From Candidatus Shapirobacteria bacterium CG06_land_8_20_14_3_00_40_12 (GTDB lineage: Bacteria > Patescibacteriota > Microgenomatia > UBA12405), in NCBI GenBank assembly GCA_002780135.1, contig PEWA01000052.1, forward strand, positions 1-31,780: 31,780 bases of DNA. Direction: 5' to 3'. This document shows positions 1 to 7,167 of the stretch, piece by piece. The notes under the pieces are model-generated. The model ran no database searches and was not told the DNA's origin. It saw only the letters and a program-made list of their open reading frames with translations. Within the stretch, counting starts at the first letter, position 1; every line of letters begins with the position of its first letter. The translations under genes and the position numbers were made by a program.

Positions 1-3
1 GAT

Positions 4-1137
4 TTATTGGTTTTTGCGCAAAAAGGCGGGGATGTCGAACTCATCATCAATATCGACTCCTTCGGGAATGGTTTGGTCCTTTAAAAGATTTTGAAATTCT
101 ACCGATAAAGGTTTGGCTTTTTCTTCTAAAAGATCAGGCACAATAGTGGTTTTTTTATAGCTTTGGTAAGATGATTTAGACGAATCAAAACCAGTAGCAA
201 TGACGGAAATTTTGATTTTACCGGCTAGATTTTCGTCAATCGAGGCGCCAAAAATAATATTAGCATCAGGGGCAACATGGGAGGTGATAGCTTTGGCAGC
301 TTCCTCGATTTCAGCCATGGTGATATCTGGACCACCAGTGATATTAATTAAAGCGCCGCGGGCGCCATCAATATTAACTTCGATTAGAGGGGAAGAAATT
401 GCATCTTCGACGGCTTTCATGGCTCTGCCTTCCCCTTCTGCCTCCCCCACCCCCATGAGAGCTGAGCCGGCATTGCTCATAACTGATTTTATATCGGCAA
501 AATCAAGATTAATTAGTCCCGGAACAGTAATTAAGTCAGCGATAGCTTTGGTGCCTTTATTTAAAACCGAATCAGCAATTCTGAAAGCTTCAAGGAGGGT
601 GGCTTGAGTATTGACCACCTCCAATACTTTTTGGTTGGGAATAACAATAAGTGTGTCAACAAAGAGCCGAAGACGGGCAATGCCTTCTTCAGCCCGACTC
701 ATCCGACGGGTACCCTCAAAAAGGAAGGGTTTGGTAACTACAGCTATAGTTAAGATTCCAAGTTCCTTTTTGGCAATTTCAGCAATGACAGGAGCAGCGC
801 CGGTGCAGGTGCCTCCACCCATACCGCCAGTAATAAAAAGCATATCAGTGTCTTCAATGACCTCCTTAATCCTTTCACGAGACTCTTCGGCGGCTTGTTG
901 ACCGATTTGGGGATCGCCACCGGCACCAAGACCTTTGGTTAATTTTTCACCAATTTGAATTTTAATGGGGGCCTTGGAATTGAGAAGAGCTTGAGAATCG
1001 GTATTGACAGAAATAAAATCGACACCCTTGATATTATCTTCAGTAATCATTGAATTAATGGCGTTATTACCACCTCCGCCAATTCCTAGGACTTTTATTT
1101 TGGCAAATTGACCGGTTAGTGTTTTTACTAAACCCAT
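4..1137 (-). CDS. ftsZ: Cell division protein FtsZ
   Basis: FtsZ is the tubulin-like GTPase that polymerises into the cytoplasmic division ring and recruits the septal wall machinery. The 377-residue protein is full length. The N-terminal GIGGGGNN nucleotide loop lies near residues 18-25, NTDSQAL near 45-51, and the GTP signature loop at 104-113 reads GGMGGGTCTG, where most FtsZ have GGGTGTG: residue 111 is Cys instead of Gly. The synergy-loop region keeps NLDFADIKSVM. The C-terminal peptide DIPAFLRKNQ matches the conserved tail that binds FtsA. The ATG lies 3 nt after the ftsA stop, with no Shine-Dalgarno sequence, so translation is probably coupled to ftsA. It is the last gene of the dcw run seen here; what follows is outside the window. 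The identification is secure; the effect of Cys111 is unknown. Confidence 0.98.
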   Translation of the reverse strand: MGLVKTLTGQFAKIKVLGIGGGGNNAINSMITEDNIKGVDFISVNTDSQALLNSKAPIKIQIGEKLTKGLGAGGDPQIGQQAAEESRERIKEVIEDTDMLFITGGMGGGTCTGAAPVIAEIAKKELGILTIAVVTKPFLFEGTRRMSRAEEGIARLRLFVDTLIVIPNQKVLEVVNTQATLLEAFRIADSVLNKGTKAIADLITVPGLINLDFADIKSVMSNAGSALMGVGEAEGEGRAMKAVEDAISSPLIEVNIDGARGALINITGGPDITMAEIEEAAKAITSHVAPDANIIFGASIDENLAGKIKISVIATGFDSSKSSYQSYKKTTIVPDLLEEKAKPLSVEFQNLLKDQTIPEGVDIDDEFDIPAFLRKNQ

Positions 1138-1140
1138 AGG

Positions 1141-2385
1141 TTAAGGTAAAAGGGGTTCTAAAAATGTCTTAATTTTTTTATAAATTCCCAAGGACGAAAA
1201 ATTTATTTTACGCGAAGAACTTTTAGGAGATAATTTTGAATCAGCGAAAAAGAGGAGGGTGCCGATGGCGCTGCTGAAACTGGGATTGGTAATGTCATCG
1301 ACAATGCCGCCAAGTTTTGGAGGTTCTCCGATTCGAATTGACAATGGAATCAAATCGCTGGCGATTTTTTTTATTTCTAAAGTTTCCGCACCTCCACCAG
1401 TAAGAACTATGCCGGCCGGAATTTGATTTTGAAATCCGTGGGAACAAATTTCGTTCCAAATAAGTCCAATAATTTCGTTTAGGCGGGGTTTAATAATTCC
1501 GTTTAGGGTAGTGGAGAAGGAAATTTTGTTGTGGTCGCCGATTATTCCAAATTGTTCTAAATCGATTTCGTCTTCAAATCCCCTTTTTTCAGAAAAATGA
1601 CTAAGCCGGATTTTAATTTTTTCGGAGTCAGATAGGGGTAGCCGAAGTCCAATGGCTAAATCGGCGGTGATGTTATTGGCCCCGATGGGAATACAAGAGG
1701 AAAACAGGGGCGAATTTTCAGAAAAAAGAGTGATGGTGGTATTGCTGCCGCCGATATCGATTAAAGCTACACCCAATTCAGTTTCAGTGTCGGTGAGACA
1801 GGCCTTGGCGGCAGTAAGGCCTGAGTAGGCCAATGAAATAGTTTTGATACCAATGTCTTCCAAGCATTTATTTAGATTTCTTAGGGCTGGGGTAGAAGCT
1901 AGAATCAAATGGGTTTCAACTTCAAGGCGGACACCGTTCATACCGATAGGATCAATCACTCCTTCTTGGCCGTCGACCGTGAAAACCCGGGGGATGACGT
2001 GAACAATTTCTTTATTGGCTGGAAGAGTGACGGCTTTGGCTGCTTCAACGGCACGGTTAATATCATCATTGCTTATTTCACCGTTTTGGTTGCCAATAGC
2101 GGTGATTCCGTGGGAATTTAAGGATTCAAAATGAGGGGCAGTTAAAGAAACAAAGGCGGAGTTTATTTCTACCCCGGCCATTCTTTCGGCTGATTCGACC
2201 GATTCGGTGATAGTACGGGAGGCAGTTTCCAGATTGATGATCTGACCCTTTTTAAAACCGACTGCTGGAATTGAGGCGGAACCAATGATGTTAATTTTGT
2301 GATCTGATTCGAAATATTGCCCAACGATAGTGGTAATTTTAAAAGTTCCGATGTCGATGGCAGAGATAACTTTAGAATGTTGCAT
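1141..2385 (-). CDS. ftsA: Cell division protein FtsA
   Basis: FtsA is an actin-like ATPase that tethers FtsZ filaments to the membrane and helps activate septal peptidoglycan synthesis. The 414-residue length is normal. Visible ATPase motifs are DIGTFKI (11-17, phosphate 1), DIGGSNT (210-216, phosphate 2) and TGGGAE (329-334, adenosine motif). The FtsA-specific 1C subdomain falls roughly between residues 85 and 165. The last residues, SLGIYKKIKTFLEPLLP, form a basic amphipathic helix that fits the membrane-targeting sequence. The start is 9 nt after the murG stop and has no recognisable ribosome binding site. It sits directly before ftsZ, the usual order. ftsQ, which often precedes ftsA, is not present. 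Confidence 0.97.
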   Translation of the reverse strand: MQHSKVISAIDIGTFKITTIVGQYFESDHKINIIGSASIPAVGFKKGQIINLETASRTITESVESAERMAGVEINSAFVSLTAPHFESLNSHGITAIGNQNGEISNDDINRAVEAAKAVTLPANKEIVHVIPRVFTVDGQEGVIDPIGMNGVRLEVETHLILASTPALRNLNKCLEDIGIKTISLAYSGLTAAKACLTDTETELGVALIDIGGSNTTITLFSENSPLFSSCIPIGANNITADLAIGLRLPLSDSEKIKIRLSHFSEKRGFEDEIDLEQFGIIGDHNKISFSTTLNGIIKPRLNEIIGLIWNEICSHGFQNQIPAGIVLTGGGAETLEIKKIASDLIPLSIRIGEPPKLGGIVDDITNPSFSSAIGTLLFFADSKLSPKSSSRKINFSSLGIYKKIKTFLEPLLP

Positions 2386-2394
2386 GAGTTAATT

Positions 2395-3462
2395 TTAGAT
2401 GGTTTTAATGAGTTTGAGTAGTCTTAGATTTGATTTTGGTTTGAAGACACCGCGATAATATTCTATCCGGATAAGTTTTTCGATGCTGGAAAGGAGTAAT
2501 GGTGGGTTAAGTTTGGATTCTGGAATAACAGTAGTGATATCCGGAAGTTGCGCTTTAACAAAAGCAGCGTTCTTTATCTGCTCGTTCTGTTGGCTAACTT
2601 TTAGGGGTATTAAAATCGATTTAATTTTTAGGACGACAATTTCCTGACAAGTATTGGCCCCGGCACGGCTAATTATTAGAGAAGCGTGGTTTAAAATCCA
2701 ACCAATATCTTGATTGTCGATATAGGCAAGAGGTAAATAATTGGAGGAAGAATGAGATTTAAGTTTTTGGCCGCACTGATGAATAATAAAAAATTTTTTC
2801 GAAAGGAGAGGGAGAGATAATTTTGTTAGATTATTTATAAAAAATGATCCCTGATTGCCGCCAGTAATATATATCAGGGGATAATTTTTAATTTTTAATT
2901 TAAAATTTTTAAACTTTTTTGAATTAGTAGAAAATATTTCCCGACGGAGAAGGTTACCCGTAACAATAAATTTTTTTTTAAAAAATTTTATTGTTATTGG
3001 GAAAGATAGGGCAACCTTGTTGCAAAAGAGACTATTTATTTTAGTGGAGAGACTTAAAGTGAAGGTTTGCTCATGAGTAATGGATTTAACCTTATTAAAA
3101 TAACCAGCCACAATGACGGGAACGGAAACATAGCCACCAAAAGAGACTATAAATTCTGGTTTTAGAGATTTAATTAAATTAAGGGCAGAAAAAAAACCTT
3201 TCAGGATTTCCGGGAGACCTTTTAAGGTGTTAGGGAACCAACGTCGATCAAGTTTGCCACAGTTAATTCCAAAATACTTTATCCCCGCTTTGGGAATTAC
3301 CCTTGACTCGATGGCTGGAGTGGTGTTAACACTGGAGTTATAAATTCGGCCGATATAATATATTTCCCAAAGAATGTCCGGGTCAGATTGGAGTTGACGA
3401 ATAAATTCAATGGCGGGAGTGAGGTGAGTGCCGGTTAAAACGATTTTTTTTGAGATTGGCAT
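2395..3462 (-). CDS. murG: MurG-like UDP-GlcNAc:lipid I N-acetylglucosaminyltransferase
   Basis: MurG transfers GlcNAc from UDP-GlcNAc to lipid I on the inner face of the membrane, giving lipid II. The 355-residue GT28 protein keeps the family landmarks SFGGYVSVP, HEQ, TGGNQGS (usually GGSQGA), SRAGANTCQE and a QQNEQIKNA segment. Its first glycine loop is abnormal: the usual GGTGGHxxPA appears as TGTHLTPA, lacking two glycines but keeping the His. An AT-rich 31-bp repeat encodes the linker NFKLKIKN just before the C-terminal UDP-binding domain. The gene starts 56 nt inside the 3' end of ftsW; there is no later Met before the glycine loop, so the long overlap seems real. Function is supported by position between ftsW and ftsA, though catalytic competence with the shortened loop is untested. 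Confidence 0.9.
   Translation of the reverse strand: MPISKKIVLTGTHLTPAIEFIRQLQSDPDILWEIYYIGRIYNSSVNTTPAIESRVIPKAGIKYFGINCGKLDRRWFPNTLKGLPEILKGFFSALNLIKSLKPEFIVSFGGYVSVPVIVAGYFNKVKSITHEQTFTLSLSTKINSLFCNKVALSFPITIKFFKKKFIVTGNLLRREIFSTNSKKFKNFKLKIKNYPLIYITGGNQGSFFINNLTKLSLPLLSKKFFIIHQCGQKLKSHSSSNYLPLAYIDNQDIGWILNHASLIISRAGANTCQEIVVLKIKSILIPLKVSQQNEQIKNAAFVKAQLPDITTVIPESKLNPPLLLSSIEKLIRIEYYRGVFKPKSNLRLLKLIKTI
2882..2912 (-). repeat. 31-bp AT-rich repeat, copy 1 (inside murG)
   Basis: This block of T5 runs separated by AA matches 9524-9554 at 30 of 31 positions. It lies in frame within murG and encodes part of KNFKLKIKN in the interdomain linker. Both copies have the same orientation and reading frame. 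It may be a small dispersed repeat of the genome; low complexity is the alternative explanation. Confidence 0.55.
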
Positions 3463-4549
3463 TAGGTGAGTATAACAAGGAGAGGTGTCGTTTTTCTATG
3501 TTTCTGACCAATCCAGCGGCAATAAAAAGAGTTAATAGGGATGAGCCACCGTAGGAAATAAAAGGGAAAGGGATGCCTGTTAGGGGAATTAGGGAGACAA
3601 TGGCGGAAAAATTTATTAGGGCCTGATATGAAAGCCAACAGGCAAATCCGGAAACTAATAGTTTTTCGAAGGGTTTGATGACAACTTTGGCCAACTTAAA
3701 AAGATAAACAACCAGGGATATGAAAAGGAAAATAAGACCACTTAGGCCTATAAATCCGGTTTCTTCTCCAACAATAGCCAAAATTGAGTCGGTACTGATC
3801 TTGGGTAAAAACTTATATTTTTGGTCGGAATTAGCAATTCCTTTTCCAGACCAACCGCCGGAGGCCAGAGAGATGATTATTTGTTGACGGTGATAGTTTT
3901 GGTTGGGATTTTCTTCCTGATTAAGAAGAGTTTTAAATCTGGCCAGTCGATAAGGTGAGAAAATAACCAGACCAATTCCTAAAACAAAAAATATAAGAAA
4001 AGTTAAAAAAAGGGGAAAGTTGGGACCACCTGAAAGATAATAGATAGAAAAAACAATGGCACCGATAAGAATGGCAGTGCTAAGATTAGGCTCAAAAACA
4101 ATTAGGGTAAAGGCAGGAATAAGAAAAAGAAAAAGGTTTTTGAAGGTTGATTGTTTGGGGTCGGCAAAAAGAGCGGAAAAAAATATAACCGAGATGAGTT
4201 TAAATATCTCAGACGGCTGAATATTTATGGGTCCAAGATCAAACCATCGTCTGGCACCAAGAACTTTTACTCCTAAACCAGGAATAAGAACTGCAATTAA
4301 TAATATGATCGAAAAAAGGTAGAAGTAAAATGAATATTTACGGAAAAATTCGAGATTTAAAACCGATGAGATTAGAAATAAAAGAAAGCCGATACCAACC
4401 CATAAGGCTTGTTTACGAAGGAAGAAAAAGGGGTCACCCTGACTGGCCTGGGCTTCGAAAAGCGATGAAACAGAAATAAAAAGTAACCCGATTATTACCA
4501 GTGAAGAAATGTAAAATAGAAGGGGAGAGCCGGGTTTAATCTTGCTCAT
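3407..4549 (-). CDS. ftsW: SEDS-family peptidoglycan glycosyltransferase FtsW
   Basis: FtsW is a multi-span membrane protein that polymerises lipid II into glycan strands together with a class B PBP, here probably the FtsI encoded upstream. I start it at the ATG at 4549 (380 residues, beginning MSKIKPGS), because the longer reading adds 31 polar residues inside the preceding gene; the chosen start overlaps that gene by 14 nt. About ten hydrophobic segments are visible. SEDS motifs include GARRWFDLGPINIQPSE, the STDSILAIVGEETGF region holding the essential Asp and the EE pair, and the C-terminal signature GIPFPFISYGGSS. RodA is the alternative name, but the setting beside murG, ftsA and ftsZ favours FtsW. 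The C-terminus runs 56 nt into murG. Confidence 0.95.
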   Translation of the reverse strand: MSKIKPGSPLLFYISSLVIIGLLFISVSSLFEAQASQGDPFFFLRKQALWVGIGFLLFLISSVLNLEFFRKYSFYFYLFSIILLIAVLIPGLGVKVLGARRWFDLGPINIQPSEIFKLISVIFFSALFADPKQSTFKNLFLFLIPAFTLIVFEPNLSTAILIGAIVFSIYYLSGGPNFPLFLTFLIFFVLGIGLVIFSPYRLARFKTLLNQEENPNQNYHRQQIIISLASGGWSGKGIANSDQKYKFLPKISTDSILAIVGEETGFIGLSGLIFLFISLVVYLFKLAKVVIKPFEKLLVSGFACWLSYQALINFSAIVSLIPLTGIPFPFISYGGSSLLTLFIAAGLVRNIEKRHLSLLYSPNANLKKNRFNRHSPHSRH

Positions 4550-5648
4550 TATGGAGATGTTTAAATATGGATGAATTAATTGATAGTGAAGATAATTGAT
4601 GACAAAAGATTTTAAAGTCATGATACTTTTTGGTGGTGACACAGAGATGGTTTTTTTGAGTAATTTCAGAACCGATTAAATGAGGATTACTGAAGCGATC
4701 TTCATCTGTTAGGTCGTTGATTTTGTCTGGGGCACAAAATTCCAAAAGGTGATAGAAAAAAAGTGGATTAAGATTGTTTTTAGTTTCAATGTCGGTGTAA
4801 AAGGCAAATGATGCAGTCAGGCGGGGATTACATTCCAAAAGGTACGCCTTATTTGAAGAGACCAAAAAGTCCAGTCCGAAAAAACCACGATAATTATAAG
4901 ATTTTAGGATTTTGGCAAAGTCGGAAGTGATTTTTTTAACCTTAGAAATGATTTTTGGAGAAGCTAAGGAGGGCCATTGGCGGCCAACGGTGGAAAAGGG
5001 ATTATCAGTTAAGGAGGGAATGCCGGTGTATTGAAGGGCCGGAGGGCTTTGAAGGAGGCCGCGGGTAGTCAAGCAACAGTTATTAAGCAGGGTGTAACCT
5101 TTTAGATTGGGAGAGATTTTAACCGGTGTGTGGCGGGGAATGATATTAAAAATAGTTTTTAAATCTTTGATCAAGTGAGTGCTGTTGCCGGCCCACCCAT
5201 GATGAGTTTGGATGACAAAAGGAAGGCTAAATTTTTTTGAGGCAACTGAGAGAAGTTTGGGTTCAAGTTGTCCGATGATAAAAGGAACCAAGGGTATGGA
5301 ATGTTTGGCAACGAGGGGAGAGAATTTAATTTTGTCTTCAAAAAGTCGATTAAGCGATGACAGATTACTAACCCTTATCCAGTTGTTTTTTTTACACATA
5401 AGATCGATTTTTGGTAGAGGTTTGAAGGGTATAATAGCCGCCCGATGGCCGGATTTAGTAGTGGTTTTTCGAATAAAATCGAGGGTTTCCGGTTGTGATA
5501 ACAAATAGCCACTATTTTTTACAGAGAGTTGGGGATTAAAAATGGGATAAAAATTAGAAAGACGGGGAAGATTGATATTTAAATACTTATCGACAACCAA
5601 AAAGAAAAAGTCGACTGGCAATTCCGACAAAGTTTTTTCTAAATTCAT
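4536..5648 (-). CDS. ATP-grasp family carboxylate-amine/thiol ligase, unknown substrate
   Basis: ATP-grasp enzymes activate a carboxylate as acyl-phosphate and join it to an amine or thiol. In this 370-residue protein the ATP-grasp fold is seen from about residue 105 to 290: a central lid strand around PFVIQTHHGWAGN (143-155), then GFFGLDFLV (255-263) and the metal-binding LECNPRLTAS (271-280). This resembles the carbamoyl-phosphate synthase/PylC type rather than the RimK/LysX type. No signal peptide or membrane segment is present. The ATG overlaps the stop of the PLP enzyme by 4 nt (ATGA), so the two are surely co-translated, and the 3' end overlaps ftsW. Its place where many genomes keep murD or ddl suggests a role in cell-wall amino acid or peptide chemistry, but the substrate cannot be read from the sequence. 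Confidence 0.85.
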   Translation of the reverse strand: MNLEKTLSELPVDFFFLVVDKYLNINLPRLSNFYPIFNPQLSVKNSGYLLSQPETLDFIRKTTTKSGHRAAIIPFKPLPKIDLMCKKNNWIRVSNLSSLNRLFEDKIKFSPLVAKHSIPLVPFIIGQLEPKLLSVASKKFSLPFVIQTHHGWAGNSTHLIKDLKTIFNIIPRHTPVKISPNLKGYTLLNNCCLTTRGLLQSPPALQYTGIPSLTDNPFSTVGRQWPSLASPKIISKVKKITSDFAKILKSYNYRGFFGLDFLVSSNKAYLLECNPRLTASFAFYTDIETKNNLNPLFFYHLLEFCAPDKINDLTDEDRFSNPHLIGSEITQKNHLCVTTKKYHDFKIFCHQLSSLSINSSIFKHLHNEQD

Positions 5649-6445
5649 CTTTTGGCTCCGGTCAATAAAATAACCGGGAAAGCACCAAGATTTTGAGTAT
5701 TGGCTATTTTTTGGTAACCGGCCAAAGTCAGGGCGCCCTCAAGGGAAGTTATTATTTGATTTTTATCAAGATAGTTCTGGGCGTTTAAAACGGCCTGATT
5801 CTGAACGACGACTCCCCCACCCCCACTTTGATTAATAGCCAGAAGAACTTGATTTTTCAGGGGTAAATATTTAACACCCAAAGCGTCAGTCAGATTATCG
5901 GTTTCAGGGATGAAATTTTGGTCGAAGGATGAGGCAATGGGGCAGAAACTGGCCGGCTGAACGGCATAGATTTTAACGTTTGAAGGCAGGCCCTGAGAGA
6001 TTCCCAAAAGGGTAGTACCACTGCCAACCGGAATGAATAGACTAGTGATTTCCGACAGCTGTTTTAATAATTCAAAACCGATTTGTTGATAGCCTAAAAG
6101 GGCAATGGGATCAGTAGATTGTCTAAGAAAATAAGCGTGGTTGGTTTTGGAAAATTTAATGGCGTCACTAATCGGTCGAGAGGATACAGTGAACGGATAA
6201 AGAAGTTTTAGTTTGGCTTTGGAGACATGGGGGGAAACAAAGATGTTTAAAGGGATTTTTGAAAGTTGGCAGTAATGTTGGGCAGAAATGGCGGCATTAC
6301 CGGTTGAGGAGATAACCGCGGATTTGAAGTTTTTAGTAATCAAATTTTGAATTTGAAGCGAAATAGCTCTGTCTTTGGCGGAACCGGTGGGATTTTGATC
6401 TTCCCTTTTAAAATAGACTGAATTGTTTTTTAGAAGAGGTGTCAT
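5645..6445 (-). CDS. Small fold-type II PLP-dependent enzyme (threonine synthase/dehydratase-like)
   Basis: Fold-type II PLP enzymes carry out beta- or gamma-eliminations and replacements on amino acids such as serine and phosphohomoserine. The 266-residue protein has the PLP-lysine motif KREDQNPTGSAKDRA (13-27, Schiff-base Lys24), the phosphate-side loop SSTGNAA (46-52), the glycine-rich GSGTTLLG (141-148) and a C-terminal SLEGALTL. It is shorter than usual (320-400 residues): the N-terminal part before the lysine is minimal. The family includes threonine synthase, threonine/serine dehydratase, cysteine synthase and diaminopropionate-forming enzymes, and I cannot choose among these. It is divergent from the lysW-like gene, with 31 nt between the starts, and is coupled by ATGA to the ATP-grasp gene. 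It may supply an amino acid to that ligase. Confidence 0.85.
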   Translation of the reverse strand: MTPLLKNNSVYFKREDQNPTGSAKDRAISLQIQNLITKNFKSAVISSTGNAAISAQHYCQLSKIPLNIFVSPHVSKAKLKLLYPFTVSSRPISDAIKFSKTNHAYFLRQSTDPIALLGYQQIGFELLKQLSEITSLFIPVGSGTTLLGISQGLPSNVKIYAVQPASFCPIASSFDQNFIPETDNLTDALGVKYLPLKNQVLLAINQSGGGGVVVQNQAVLNAQNYLDKNQIITSLEGALTLAGYQKIANTQNLGAFPVILLTGAKR

Positions 6446-6450
6446 ATAAT
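6423..6450 (+). promoter_or_regulatory. Candidate sigma-70 promoter for the lysW-like gene
   Basis: A perfect TATAAT occurs at 6445-6450 and TTGTTT at 6423-6428, 16 bp apart, reading toward the plus-strand gene; the start codon follows 26 nt after the -10 element. The element overlaps the start of the divergent PLP gene. The 31-nt gap 6446-6476 must also hold any promoter for the leftward genes; a weak TAAAAT (minus strand, 6461-6466) is the best I see. This is the only place in the window with divergent genes. Confidence 0.45.
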
Positions 6451-6476
6451 AGACTATTACATTTTAATATATAAAG

Positions 6477-6632
6477 ATGGAAAAAGTAATTTGTCCTGAT
6501 TGTCAGGTAGAAATAATAAGCAGTAATCCAATGGTGGTTGGAGACATTTTAGAATGTAGTGAATGCGGAACAGAAGTGGAAATTATTTCTTTGACTCCAC
6601 TGAAGTACCAGGTATTGATTGAAGAGAAGTAA
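6477..6632 (+). CDS. lysW: LysW-like zinc-ribbon protein (putative amino-group carrier protein)
   Basis: LysW is a small acidic zinc-ribbon protein that, in Thermus and archaea, carries aminoadipate or glutamate on its C-terminal glutamate during lysine or arginine synthesis. This 51-residue ORF has the two zinc knuckles CPDC (6-9) and CSEC (27-30), the NPMVVGDILEC spacing seen in LysW, and the following EVEIISLTPLK, which parallels the family's ELEVVGLDPLR. It ends in LIEEK, so the EDWGE tail whose last Glu is modified in classical LysW is absent. It is the only plus-strand gene in the window, is divergent from the PLP gene, and its 3' end overlaps the convergent NlpC/P60 gene by 50 nt. A plain structural zinc ribbon is the alternative. 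The family resemblance is good; a carrier role is inference. Confidence 0.75.
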   Translation: MEKVICPDCQVEIISSNPMVVGDILECSECGTEVEIISLTPLKYQVLIEEK

Positions 6633-7167
6633 GTCGGTAGACACCATCAATTTTAATGTTTGGTTGGGAAAGGAAAAAGGTAGATATTTTAACCCCATGG
6701 CCATCACGGCGACTGTCAACGAAGGTAACAGTATCACCGAGTCGATTAATTATAAAGAGGATATGGCGACCGTTTTTTTGTCGAATGAGATCACCGGTAC
6801 GAATATTGTCGAGCTTAATAGCGGTTGAGAGAGGCGAAGAAGTTAGGTGGTTGGCAGAGGTTTTTCGGGGATCAAGCGAGAGTGAGAAGTAGAAATTCAA
6901 TAACTGACAAGCCAGGCCAGAACAGTCAATACCAATATGATGTTTTTTTTGGAAGTTATAGATTTGGACAGTGGTCAAATTAGGTAATTTAATGTTTTCC
7001 TGATTGGCAATTTCAAGAGTGGTTTGAGCGATGTCGTGGGCGGAACCTTTACCTACCAGAGCATTATTGGTAGAAATGTTTTTATGTATTCCTTGGTTGC
7101 AGAAATAAGGAAGATTTTGATATTTATTAACTTCCTTAATAAGAAGATCTAATTTAGTCCCAGCCAT
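6583..7167 (-). CDS. NlpC/P60-like cysteine peptidase/amidase without signal peptide
   Basis: NlpC/P60 enzymes usually cleave gamma-D-Glu-diamino acid bonds in peptidoglycan peptides. With the ATG at 7167 the protein has 194 residues and starts MAGTKLDLL; the upstream in-frame start at 7233 would lie far inside mraY. The catalytic layout is visible: DCSG (81-84, nucleophile Cys82), TGDLIR (124-129) and a His in GRHILFI (133-139, His135), followed by an acidic strand FVDSRRDGHG. No signal peptide, lipobox or membrane span is seen, so it should act in the cytoplasm, for example on precursors or recycled peptides, which is unusual for the family. It overlaps the mraY end by 19 nt and the opposite lysW-like gene by 50 nt. 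Another papain-like amidase subfamily remains possible. Confidence 0.75.
   Translation of the reverse strand: MAGTKLDLLIKEVNKYQNLPYFCNQGIHKNISTNNALVGKGSAHDIAQTTLEIANQENIKLPNLTTVQIYNFQKKHHIGIDCSGLACQLLNFYFSLSLDPRKTSANHLTSSPLSTAIKLDNIRTGDLIRQKNGRHILFIINRLGDTVTFVDSRRDGHGVKISTFFLSQPNIKIDGVYRLTSLQSIPGTSVESKK

Noticed and set aside
200..901. Two plus-strand reading frames opposite ftsZ
   Set aside because: They lie fully antisense to a highly conserved gene, have no recognisable domain, and their composition mirrors the codon pattern of ftsZ.
2870..2960. Frameshift or assembly error in murG near the AT-rich linker
   Set aside because: The frame continues cleanly into the TGGNQGS and SRAGA motifs, and the same repeat sits in frame in murC.
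6477..6632. Evidence for a full LysW-dependent lysine pathway
   Set aside because: No LysX, LysY, LysZ, LysJ or LysK homologue is in the window and the carrier tail is absent, so lysine synthesis is not claimed.
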